A stretch of DNA of 64,000 nucleotides, from contig RQTK01000016.1 of assembly GCA_003991915.1 (NCBI GenBank), positions 505,242 through 569,241 on the forward strand. The letters are read 5' to 3'. Below are positions 47,201 to 56,318 of this stretch, in pieces; positions within the stretch are counted from its first letter, which is position 1; the number at the start of each line of letters is the position of its first letter. A program made the position numbers and the translations under genes. The notes beneath the pieces were generated by a model. That model was not told where the DNA came from and made no database searches. It saw nothing but the letters and a program-made list of their open reading frames with translations. Source of the stretch: Elysia chlorotica (taxonomy: Eukaryota > Mollusca > Gastropoda > Plakobranchidae).

Positions 47201-48270
47201 AAATATCATGTAGAATGATGATTTAGTGACCAAACTTTCGGTAGTTTTTCTCTGAGGTATTGAAATAATAATCGTTTAGATTGATGTTTCTATTTTTTTG
47301 TACTTTAATGTTACAGTATTTTGATAGATGTTATCTTCGCTTTGAAATGGTCTGTACCTGGTTTAGTTATAGTGACGGTTAGAAGAATATCGAAGAATAT
47401 CGGTGTAGGAATTGGCAAATAGAATGAATCATAGTTTAGTGATCATAATAGTTTGTATAATGATCTTTTTACGTGTATGATGGTTTAGTATTTCAATAAT
47501 CATGCGGTAGGATGATCCTAATAATATAAAGTTTATTGACGGTTTAGCAATTACAAAATATTGGTTAGAATGTCGATGTAGGATTGAACAAATTAGGAAA
47601 AATCACAGTTCAGACACAGTAATAAACTAATGTAACAAGGAGAATGATGGTTTAGTAATTTAAAAGTATACTACGTTACTCAATTGGTGGTTCAGTGTTT
47701 TAATACAATGACGGTCGGATGATGGTTTAGCGTTTGAAAAAAAAGGTTGAATGATGGTCAGGCTATTTAAATCTTTAGGTAGTTGATTGATTGAAAATTT
47801 TGATTTATAGATATTTTTTGGCGATTCAAACACATGTACTTATTCCGTGTGAAAATATGGTCGTTGTGAAAAGGATGGTTAGCGTTTTTATACCTGTATA
47901 AAGTGTAGTAAGGTAGTTCTGCGAATAAAGTATGAAGAGTTGTGTATTGGCTTTTGAATAATATTATTCTGGGAAACGATGTTGCGTATACCAAACTTTA
48001 GGTAGTTTTTCTCTGAGGTATTGAAATAATAATCGTTTAGATTAAATATCGGTGTAGGATTTGGCAAATAGGATGAATCATAGTTTAGTGATCATAATAG
48101 TTTGTAGAATGATCTTTTTACTTGTACGATGGTTTAGTATTAGCTGCCGGTAGGATGATTCTAATAATAAAGTATGATCATTGACGGTTGAGCAATACAA
48201 AAAATATGGTTAGAATGTCGGTGTAGGATTGAACAATAGTTTGTAGAATGATCTTTTTTCTATTATTATT
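41270..48270 (+). repeat. Higher-order satellite block B3, 1.16-kb units
   Basis: TACTACGTTACTCAATTGG (first copy with an A) begins at 41667, 42841, 43094, 44200, 45359, 46518 and 47669. Spacings are 1174, 253, 1106, 1159, 1159 and 1151 bp. Units from 44.2 kb on are almost identical, while the first is more diverged. Each unit is itself made of diverged 30-65 bp pieces with the motif GGTTTAGCG/TTGAAAATA. The last unit is interrupted at about 47990 by a jump to a later part of the unit, and the array fades out by 48270. There is no ORF beyond chance length. Confidence 0.94.
42841..43350 (+). repeat. Irregular unit in B3 with a 253-bp internal duplication
   Basis: The stretch from TACTACGTTACTCAATTGG through the GGTAGTTGATTG region occurs twice in a row (42841 and 43094). 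The first copy is more eroded. It marks an unequal-exchange or slippage event inside the array. Confidence 0.85.
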
Positions 48271-48446
48271 TACAGTTTAACTTTTTCTTGTTTTAAATGT
48301 GAGACTAATGTGATTGTGTTTGAAGAAGCCTATAGATTATTTCCTTGGTTTTGAGATGATTGTTGATAAAAACAGTCCTCTAAAATATGCGACTGTAATA
48401 TGTTTTATCGGACGTACATATGTTTTTTATGCTGTGTTTCTTTGTA

Positions 48447-48485
<39 letters not shown>

Positions 48486-48966
48486 CATGAGTGCGTGTGA
48501 CGCTATAATATATCCATGAGTTTTTGGCAAAAAGAGCATCTATGTCCTCGTGTATTTTTGCATAATAAATCCATTTATCTGAAATGGTAAATACCAAAAC
48601 AAATTAATTACATGTATCAAAGGACGAATAAAGCTTACCTTACCTTACCTGACTTTATACCTGGAGTTATATGTAACATGTGCCTGTTATTGCATGTATT
48701 GTGCGGAGCTGTCACTCTTGACGTCTAACCATACACGCCTTTATTTTTCTTTTCCAATTCACCGCCCACTATTTTTTTATATACTGCGGGCTCTTCATTT
48801 TTCTCTGTATGCTGTTCTTCCCGTCAATAAAAATCACTCCCTTACCTGTGATGTCCCACCCTAGTTCTTTTAATTTTTTAACCATTCTGCCCACCTGAAT
48901 TCTTTTTGTTTTGATTTTGTCATGAAATCTCCTGCCGTCCTCTGTTTCACTTTGTCTTTCCATATA
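48271..48966. other. Gap between B3 and the first segmental duplication
   Basis: Contains a (GT)n run (48451-48482) and the phrase AATAAAGCTTACCTTACCTT at 48629-48648, which looks like the 3' end of a LINE with a short TTACC tail. It also contains an unidentified lysine-rich open frame on the minus strand (48963-48769). Confidence 0.6.
48769..48963 (-). CDS. Unidentified lysine-rich open frame (possible ORF relic)
   Basis: 64 codons on the minus strand with protein-like composition: MERQSETEDGRRFHDKIK, then KRIQVGRMVKKLKELGWDI, then GKGVIFIDGKNSIQ. It may be a fragment of a retrotransposon or transposase protein. I do not recognise the family. It ends just left of the 48967 duplication boundary. 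Confidence 0.22.
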   Translation of the reverse strand: MERQSETEDGRRFHDKIKTKRIQVGRMVKKLKELGWDITGKGVIFIDGKNSIQRKMKSPQYIKK

Positions 48967-49103
48967 TATTCACGAAGCCAAGCCCAATCGATGTGCATGT
49001 TTATGTTCTGTCAATATTTGCCTGAATCCATTCATCTAAAAATACATGTCTCAAACCTGTTTGTCCGTTTCTTACCAATCTACCTACCTACCAACCTAAC
49101 TAC

Positions 49104-49325
49104 GGAGGGGGTGTTGAGTTGGTTTGACGGAGCAGCATTCATGGCTAATAGAGCGTTGGTTTTCGACGTAGGAAGTTCGTGATTCGAGCCTCTTGGCGAC
49201 TTCGTCCCCTACTGGTTGGATCGGTGTCAGTATAATGTGACCGGCTAAGACAGAGTCTTTCCCGCACTCTCTCTGTGTAGCAGCACGTAAAGTTGTGAGA
49301 TAATAGTCTTGGGGCCTGTCCGCAA

Positions 49326-49330
<5 letters not shown>
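49104..49330 (+). mobile_element. tRNA-derived SINE with ATCT tail
   Basis: Head GTTGAGTTGGTTTGACGG, B box GTGATTCGAGCCTC (49180-49193), core CTACTGGTTGGATCGGTGTC and AATGTGACCGGCTAAGACAG, then GCAGCACGTAAAGTTGTGAG and GGGGCCTGTCCGCAATAT. The usual GATGTTGGACGTT end is missing, and an (ATCT)n array begins right at CAATAT. Confidence 0.86.
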
Positions 49331-49610
<280 letters not shown>

Positions 49611-49633
49611 CTAATATGTCTGTCTGTCTACCC

Positions 49634-49701
49634 GCTGACCGCCTTAGGTTCTCCCAACCAGCTTCCTCCATATCGATGAGTAAACTCACTGCCCACCTAC
49701 C
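49634..49701 (+). repeat. Inverted-repeat arm, left, in copy S1
   Basis: CCCAACCAGCTTCCTCCATA through CTGCCCACCTACC is, by eye, about 85% identical to the reverse complement of 50177-50247. The two arms enclose about 475 bp. Confidence 0.85.
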
Positions 49702-50176
49702 TGTCTACCTATCCATCAATTTCTATCTTGTATGTTTGCCTGTCTGTGCATACCTGTCCACCTACCTACCCACATATCTGTCTGTCTGTCTGTCTGTCTG
49801 ACCTCACTGCTCACTCTACAACAAAACTCCATGGGTAAAGAAAACAACGGGGAGCTTCGACGCCGCTGAGACACGTTCTTATTATCACAACTCCAATATC
49901 TTAATAGATGTTGGTCTAGTAAAAATAGTTGTCAGAGAAGATGAACTTGTCAACTAAGGAAGTAGAGACAATAGACAAAGAGATAAAAAATCAAAGGAAA
50001 CGCAAGGAGCTAAACATAACAATAAAACTAAGCAAATTAAAAAAAATCACGCCCTGAAAAGTGGCACCTACAAACCCTTTAAGAAACCCAAGAACAATAT
50101 GAACTTTACATGTGTAAGCAAGCACAGCAACCACCTCCTAGGTAGGTAGGTTGGTAGGTAGGTAGGTAGGCAGGCA

Positions 50177-50247
50177 GGTAGGTGGGTGGGCAGTGGGTTT
50201 CCTAATCGATATGCAGGAAGCTGGTTGGCAGAGCCTGAGGCGCTTAG
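50177..50247 (-). repeat. Inverted-repeat arm, right, in copy S1
   Basis: GGGCAGTGGGTTTCC through GGAAGCTGGTTGGC pairs with 49634-49701. A GGTA-type tetranucleotide run precedes it, mirroring the CTAC run after the left arm. Confidence 0.85.
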
Positions 50248-50464
50248 ATTATGAAGAAAAACATAAATATGAGGTGCCAAGTTGAAGGAAACAGAAGAAT
50301 ATTGAAGGGAAAAACTATTGATCATTTGATTCCAGTTGAATTATTTAAGGATAACTCGAAAGGGTTAGAATTGAAGTTAAATAACTATCGATATCAGAGT
50401 AGCCCACCCTTTCAATATTTGTTTACAGCCGAGAACATAAATATGAGGTACCAAGGTACTGCTA

Positions 50465-50903
50465 ACATACCTCCTCCTCCTCCATTTACTCCTACACCTC
50501 GCACTAGTTCTCCAGATACTCTTCATACTCCTCCTATCCCTACTCTTACCCCAACTCCTGCTCCTACTCCTTCCCCTTTACTTCTACTCCTACCCATCCT
50601 CCCCCTTCTTCTCTTCCACCTTCTCATCCTTTTCTTTCTTCTACTACTAATACTTTTACTTCTACTCCTATTCCTACTCTGATAATCCACGTCGTCGTCG
50701 TCGACGTTATCCTTTTTCTCCTATGGCCACTCGTACTCCTACTCTTATCTTACACCTATTCTTACTTTCTACTCTTTTTCTTTGTCATCCCACTACTCTT
50801 GGTCCTAATTCTTCTCCTCTTGCTCATCATCATCCTTCTCCCTCCTCCTCCTCCAGAGTCCTCCTGCTTCTCCTCCTCCTGCTTCTCCTCCTCCTCCTCC
50901 TCC
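50465..50903. repeat. Polypyrimidine tract (CTCCTA-type)
   Basis: About 440 bp of almost pure C/T with scattered A. It separates the two S copies. The Pro/Ser/Leu-rich frames are low-complexity artefacts. Confidence 0.9.
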
Positions 50904-51043
50904 AATATTCACGAAGCTAAGCCCAATCGATGTGCATGTTTATGTTCTGTCAATATTTGCCTGAATCCATTCATCTAAAAATACATGTCTCAAACCTGTT
51001 TGTCAGTTTCTTACCAATCTTCCTACCTACCAACATAACTACG

Positions 51044-51270
51044 GAAGGGGTGTTGAGTTGGTTTGACGGAGCAGCATTCATGGCTAATAGAGCGTTGGTT
51101 TTCGACGTAGGAAGTTCGTGATTCGAGCCTCTTGGCGACTTCGTCCCCTACTGGTTGGATCGGTGTCAGTATAATGTGACCGGCGAAGACAGAGTCTTTC
51201 CCGCACTCTCTCTGTGTAGCAGCACGTAAAGTTGTGAGATAATAGTCTTGGGGCCTGTCCGCAATATCTA
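51044..51270 (+). mobile_element. tRNA-derived SINE (duplicate of 49104-49330)
   Basis: Nearly identical to the S1 SINE, again ending at CAATATCT where ATCT repeats start. It was copied as part of the segment, not by a new insertion. Confidence 0.86.
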
Positions 51271-51417
51271 TCTATCTATCTATCTATCTGTCTGTCATCT
51301 ATCTATCTATCTATCTATCTATCTATTTTTCTATCTGTCTGTCTGTCCGTCTGTCTGTATGTCTGTCCGCCCGTCCGTCCGTCCGTCCGTCCGTCCATCT
51401 AATCTGTCTGTCTACTC

Positions 51418-51486
51418 GCTTACCGCCTCAGGTTCTTCCAACCAGCTTCCTCCATATCGATGAGTAAACTCACTGCCCACCTACCT
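51418..51486 (+). repeat. Inverted-repeat arm, left, in copy S2
   Basis: Matches 49634-49701 directly and 51956-52026 in reverse complement (AACCAGCTTCCTCCATATCG against GGAAGCTGGTTGGG). Confidence 0.85.
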
Positions 51487-51560
51487 GTCTACCTATCTAT
51501 CAATTTCTATCTTGTATGTTTGCCTGTCTGTGCATACATGTCCACCTACATACCCACATA

Positions 51561-51591
<31 letters not shown>

Positions 51592-51955
51592 GACCTCACT
51601 GCTCACTCTACAACAAAACTCCATGGGTAAAGAAAACAACGGGGAGCTTCGACGCCGCTGAGACACGTTCTTATTATCACAATTCCAATATCTTAATAGA
51701 TGTTGGTCTAGTAAAAATAGTTGTCAGAAAAGATGAACTTGTCACCTAATGAAGTAGAGACAATAGAGACAATAAACAAAGAGATGAAAAATAAAAGGAA
51801 ACGCAAGGAGCTAAACATAACAATAAAACTAAGCAAATTAAAAAAAAATCACGTCCTGAAAAGTGGCATCTACAAACCCTGAAACCCAAGAACAATATGA
51901 ACTTTACATGTGTAAGCAAGCACAGCATCCACCTCCTAGGTAGGCAGGTAGGCAG

Positions 51956-52026
51956 ATAGGTGGGTGGGCAGTGGGTTTCCTAATCGATATGCAGGAAGCT
52001 GGTTGGGAGAGCCTGAGGCGCTTAGA
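51956..52026 (-). repeat. Inverted-repeat arm, right, in copy S2
   Basis: Counterpart of 50177-50247. It pairs with 51418-51486. Confidence 0.85.
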
Positions 52027-52192
52027 TTATGAAGAAATACATAAATATGAGGTGCCAAGGAAGTTGAAGGGACAAACTATTGATAATTTTATTCCAGTTG
52101 AATTATTTAAGGATAACTCGAAAGGGTTAGACTTGAAGTGAAATAACTATCGATATCAGAGTAGCCTAACTTTTCAATATTTGTTTACATCC

Positions 52193-52610
52193 AAGACTGG
52201 TTATAATTATACCAAATACGGGTACATGGGTGTTTCTGGGAATGAATGGCTGGACAGAGGTCATTTAACCCTATCCGTACATGGGAGGTGACTATAACAC
52301 CCCAGGGATAATTTTTAATCAGTTTTAAAATACCTGGAATATCATTATTAGTGAAGTAGGTTTACTCGAAAAATTTTTTTGACAAATTAATAATAACGCC
52401 AATAATTGTAGCCAATTTTGTGTTAAATGAAACTGACCAGAGATCATTTCTAAAACCTCCTCATATTTCGGAATGGGAATAGCTTTGATCCCACCACATA
52501 AACAGATAAAAAACAATGATATTCCTAACATAACAGCGGGTGGACACAGAAACACCACCTCTGTAAAGAGAACAGTTGAACTTTATTTATTCTATTGGTA
52601 CTTTGTTACC
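52193..52610. other. Unassigned sequence
   Basis: No repeat or gene recognised. A 77-codon minus-strand frame (52558-52325) has a hydrophobic start but no family resemblance. Confidence 0.5.
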
Positions 52611-52614
52611 ACCC

Positions 52615-53130
52615 ATCAGCCAGCAAATCTGTTTCCTCTTACTCCAACTACTGATCCCCCTCCTCCTCTCACTTCTACACCTCCTAATTTTACTCCTACT
52701 CATCCTTCTCCTACTTCTATTTAAACTCCTACTCCCCATACTTCTCACACTCCTCAATGTTCTGCTGCTCCTTCTAAACCCACTCCTACCACTACTACTC
52801 CCCCTCCTCCTCTCACTTCTACACCTCCTAATTTTACTCCTACTCATCCTACTCCTACTTCGACTTCTCCAATTACTCCTGTTCATATTCCTACCCCTAC
52901 TTCTATTTAAACTCCTATTTCTATTCCTACTTCTATTCCTACTCCTATTCCTACTCCTCACACTCCTACTGCTGCTCCTCCTACGCCTACCCTTACTCCT
53001 ATACCTAATCCTACCACCACAACTACTACTTTTCCTCCTACTACCACCCCTTCTCCTCCATTTACTCTAGTCCTCCTACTCCTTTTACCCCTACTCTTAC
53101 TCCAACTCCTGCTCCTAGTCCTTCCCCTTA
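52615..53130. repeat. Polypyrimidine tract
   Basis: CTCCTACTC-type low-complexity DNA. One internal piece (CCTCCTCCTCTCACTTCTAC, 52661 and 52801) is repeated, so the tract grew partly by tandem duplication. No gene. Confidence 0.9.
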
Positions 53131-53199
53131 AGTTCTACTCTTACATCGACCAAAGATTATTCTTCACGTTTTTTTTTAATCTTTGTATACCTTCCAGAG

Positions 53200-53483
53200 A
53201 CGATGAGGAAACTGGCTCAACTGGTAGAACGGATCGGAAGGTCTGCGTTTCGAATCCCACGATCAGTCACACAAAAATCGGGGCGCCGTAGGCCTGGAAT
53301 AGATTATATGCTTTCGAAGCAGGAGGTCCGCGGTTCAAGCCCGGCTCTGGTGACTTCGTGCCCTACTAGTTGGGCCGGTGTCAGTTTGGTGAGTCATGGT
53401 ATCCCCGCAATGTCTCTGTGTGGCAGCACGTAAACTTATCAAACGTTAGTCTTGGGGTCCATTCACAATATTGAACGCTAAGC
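53200..53483 (+). mobile_element. SINE with two tandem tRNA-like heads
   Basis: Head 1: TGGCTCAACTGG (A-box-like, 53212-53223) and GTTTCGAATCCC (B box, 53248-53259). Head 2: GGGGCGCCGTAGGCCTGG and a B-box-like GCGGTTCAAGCCCG (53330-53343). Then the shared core CCCTACTAGTTGGGCCGGTG, GGCAGCACGTAAAC and CTTGGGGTCCATTCACAATA, and an (AAC)n tail. Confidence 0.78.
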
Positions 53484-53524
<41 letters not shown>

Positions 53525-53525
53525 C
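53484..53525. repeat. (AAC)n tail of the 53.2-kb SINE
   Basis: About 13 AAC triplets directly after the SINE 3' end. Confidence 0.93.
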
Positions 53526-53585
53526 TGGTCTAAAAATTTATTTCTCCGACTTTGTCCCCTACTGATTGGAACCGTGTCCGTTTAA

Positions 53586-53780
53586 GGTTCATCAACACTT
53601 GTGAGTGAAAAACACCAAGGCTGTGAAAAATATACGTAATTATTGTTTATTATCATTTATGCCTATTTTAGTATAAAAACAATATTATATATTCCTCAAT
53701 TTGTGTTTTATGCTTCTGTGTTGCTCATTAAATTTTCTCAAAACAATGATTTATTGATTTATTTTTTTCTGAAGCATATG
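53586..53780 (+). repeat. Dispersed repeat D, copy 1 (partner at 60345-60510)
   Basis: GTGAAAAACACCAAGGCTGTG, ACGTAATTATTG, a GTGTTTTATGCTTCTGTG segment and CAATGATTTATTG align in order with 60345-60510. Confidence 0.65.
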
Positions 53781-53848
53781 TTTTCCTTAAAGCCAATCCA
53801 TTTGTGGGAAAAAACCGCCTGTATAGTTATAAATAAGCGTCGGCAACG

Positions 53849-53890
<42 letters not shown>

Positions 53891-53920
53891 CATCCCCCCT
53901 CTTTCTCCTCTCTCTCTCTC
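53849..53920. repeat. (CT)n microsatellite
   Basis: CT repeats with interruptions, plus-strand pyrimidine. Confidence 0.92.
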
Positions 53921-53954
53921 TTTCAATGGTTTAGTAGGCTATTAGCTGTTTATT

Positions 53955-54255
53955 TCCCTGCTCCTCTTCCTTCTGCTCTAACTTTATCCTGCTGCTGCCG
54001 CTACTTCTGATCTCCCGTCTACCTCCTTCTCTTCCTCCCTTTCGCTCCTTATCCCTTCTGCGCCCCCTCCGTCTCGCTCTTCCTCCCCTCTGTTACTCCT
54101 CCCCCCTTCCCTCCTCCCCCTCCGTCCTCCTCCACCTCTGTCCTACTCTTCCCCCGTTCTGCTTTTGCTCCTTTCTGCCCCTCCCCCTTGTCTTCCTCCC
54201 TCCCCCTCCTCCTTCCTTCTCCTCCTCTTCCTCTTCCTCACTCCTGCTCCTCCCC
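53955..54255. repeat. Polypyrimidine tract
   Basis: About 300 bp of CCTCC/CTTCC-rich DNA. No gene. Confidence 0.9.
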
Positions 54256-54712
54256 GACGTACTGAAATAGAAAAACACGCCGTACGGATAGGGTTAAACG
54301 CGGGTCATTATTATAGATCAAGTTTTAAATTGACGTAATTTAAACACCGTTAAAACACATTAAAATCACCAGAGCTCTAGTTTTACGGGTAATCAATTAT
54401 TATGCTTTACTTTTCATTTAAATTTTTAATGTTGACCAGGCATTGGAAAAGAAGGATTTTTTCAATTTGAATTTGCCGCAAAATGTATCATTTTGTGTCG
54501 TCATGAATTTCCTAGGCCCTTAAACTTATAAAGGTTTACCACATTTGATACCTCAACTTGTGAAGGTTTATGAAATACAAATTTTAATTTTCAAAGGTCT
54601 TTGATTTTTTTACTAAATAAAATATTCGTTAAGTAGATCTAGTCAAATTTTACCAAACGAAATACTTATTAGATCGTTTAACGTACAACTTAAACACATG
54701 TGTGAAAAATTT

Positions 54713-54880
54713 TTTTTGAAATATTTGCTTAGTCAAACTTGTGGATATTTGCTTAGTCAAATTTGTGGAGGGTTATTCCGTGAAATATTTGCTAGTTCAA
54801 ATTTATGGACGTTTTTCCCCTGACATATTTACTACGCCAAACTTATGAAGGGTTACTCTATGAAATATTTGCAAGGTCCA
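54713..54880 (+). repeat. 40-bp minisatellite, diverged, about 4 copies
   Basis: GAAATATTTGCTTAGTCAAA-type units with GGAGGGTTA. Same family as 55731-55985. Confidence 0.85.
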
Positions 54881-55050
54881 AGAGTTTATTGTTTACTTAA
54901 ATCACGAATATTTGATGTGAAGGTTGATTAAATTTGTCTTTAAACTTCGGAAGGTTTATTGAGTAAAGTTGCCAGGTCTACATAGATTTATAATTGCTAG
55001 TGTTTAACTAAACGAAATCTTAAAACTTATGAAGATACACATACCCTTTA
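54877..55050 (+). repeat. 174-bp segment, copy 1 (partner 55985-56158)
   Basis: GTTTACTTAAATCACGAATA through CTAAACGAAATCTTAAAAC is almost identical to 55985-56158. In both places it follows the 40-bp minisatellite, so minisatellite plus segment were duplicated together. Confidence 0.93.
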
Positions 55051-55190
55051 CTTTTAATCAACCTTTTTATGCACACTTTTTATGATTTACAGCCCGGAGA
55101 GATAAATGAGTCACTACTGCTACTAGAAGTCTTAAGACATCATGGGCACCGTTACCGTGCCGTAAAAACAAACCTACTCACTCTCTCACC
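55040..55190 (+). repeat. Dispersed repeat C, copy 3
   Basis: ACCCTTTACTTTTAATCAAC, CTTTTTATG, GGTAATAAAGGAGTC-like ATAAATGAGTCACT and AAAAACAAACCTACTCAC match copies at 25.9 and 29.5 kb. Confidence 0.6.
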
Positions 55191-55730
55191 ATCCTTCTCT
55201 TCCTCCCTCCTATTCCCTTTTTTCTGCTCTTCCTCTTCCCCCCTGCTCCTTCTGCCTTTGTTCTTCATCCTCTTCATCCCTTCTTCTCTAACACCCTTCT
55301 ACTCCTCCTCCCTCATACCCTTCATCCCTCCTCTAACATCTTCCTGCACATCCTCCCTCCTCCTCTTCACCCCCTCCCTCTTACATCCTCCGGATCTTCC
55401 CTCCCTCTGCATTTCCTCCTGCTCATTCTGCATGTCCTCCTCCGCCTCCGCCTGCTCTTGTTCACATTTTTCAGTTTGTGCTTCCCCTGCTCATACCCCT
55501 TCACTTCCTACGTATCTACATCTCCTGCACCCTCCTTTTTCGCCTGCGCCTGCGCCTCCTCTTATTCCTCCTCTTCTGATCGCGCCTCCTCCCCTTCTGC
55601 CTGCGCCTCCTGCTCACACCACTTCTAACTACCTACCTTTCCATCTCCTGCTACTGTTTTTCCTATTGTTCCTGTCCCTGCTCCTAGTTCTAATCTTCCC
55701 CTTTACTGCTCCTCCTGCTGCCTCTTTCTC
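55190..55730. repeat. Polypyrimidine tract
   Basis: CTCCTCC-rich sequence. The 250-codon frame covering it (55069-55821) is Ser/Leu/Pro low complexity and starts in repeat C, so it is not a gene. Confidence 0.9.
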
Positions 55731-55985
55731 AATTTGCTTAGTCAAACTTGTGGAGGGTTACTCTGTGAAATGTTTGCTTAGTCAAACTTGTGGAGGGTTA
55801 CTCTTTGAAATGTTTGCTTAGTCAAATTTATGGAGGGTTACTATGTGAAATATTTGCTAATTCAAACTTATGGAGGGTTACTCTGTGAAATATTAAATTT
55901 GCTTAGTCAAATTTGTGGAGGGTTATTCCGTGAAATATTTGCTAATTCAAACTTATGGAGGGTTACTCTGTGAAATATTTGCAAG
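55731..55985 (+). repeat. 40-bp minisatellite, about 6 copies
   Basis: TCAAACTTGTGGAGGGTTAC starts at 40-bp steps from 55742 (55782, 55822, 55862), then one 46-bp step, then 40 again. Confidence 0.94.
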
Positions 55986-56158
55986 GTCCAAAAGTTTTTT
56001 TGTTTACTTAAATCACGAATATTTGATGTGAAGGTTGATTAAATTTGTCTTTAAACTTCGGAAAGTTTATTGAGTAAAGTTGCCAGGTCTACATAGATTT
56101 ATAATTGCTAGTGTTTAACTAAACGAAATCTTAAAACTTATGAAGATACACATACCCA
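55985..56158 (+). repeat. 174-bp segment, copy 2
   Basis: See 54877-55050. Confidence 0.93.
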
Positions 56159-56318
56159 TTCCATTTTCCTCCTGTTCTTCCGCCTACGCCTCCTGCTCAT
56201 ATAACTTTCGATGCTGTTTCTCCTCTAACTCCTCATCCTCCACCTACTGCTCCTTCTCCTATAATTCCACCTCCTCAAGCACCCCCTCTACCCTACAATG
56301 TCTTGCTACTGCTGTTCC
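56159..56318. repeat. Polypyrimidine tract, part before duplication T
   Basis: CTCCT-rich. It continues into copy 1 of duplication T. Confidence 0.85.

Larger units (their letters stand above)
50904..52192 (+). repeat. Segmental duplication S, copy 2
   Basis: Second copy of 48967-50432 in the same orientation. It is shorter because the ATCT array is contracted and the 52040-52080 part is reduced. It ends ATATTTGTTTACATCC, after which the copies diverge. Confidence 0.93.

Noticed and set aside
26081..48270. CRISPR-like array
   Set aside because: Units are far too long and there are no constant short repeats with unique spacers. The context is eukaryotic.
48629..48653. Telomere-like TTACC repeats
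   Set aside because: Only about three units. More consistent with a LINE-type 3' tail than with telomeric DNA.
55069..55821. 250-codon Ser/Pro/Leu frame
   Set aside because: Polypyrimidine low complexity between dispersed repeat C and the 40-bp minisatellite. Similar frames occur in every such tract.
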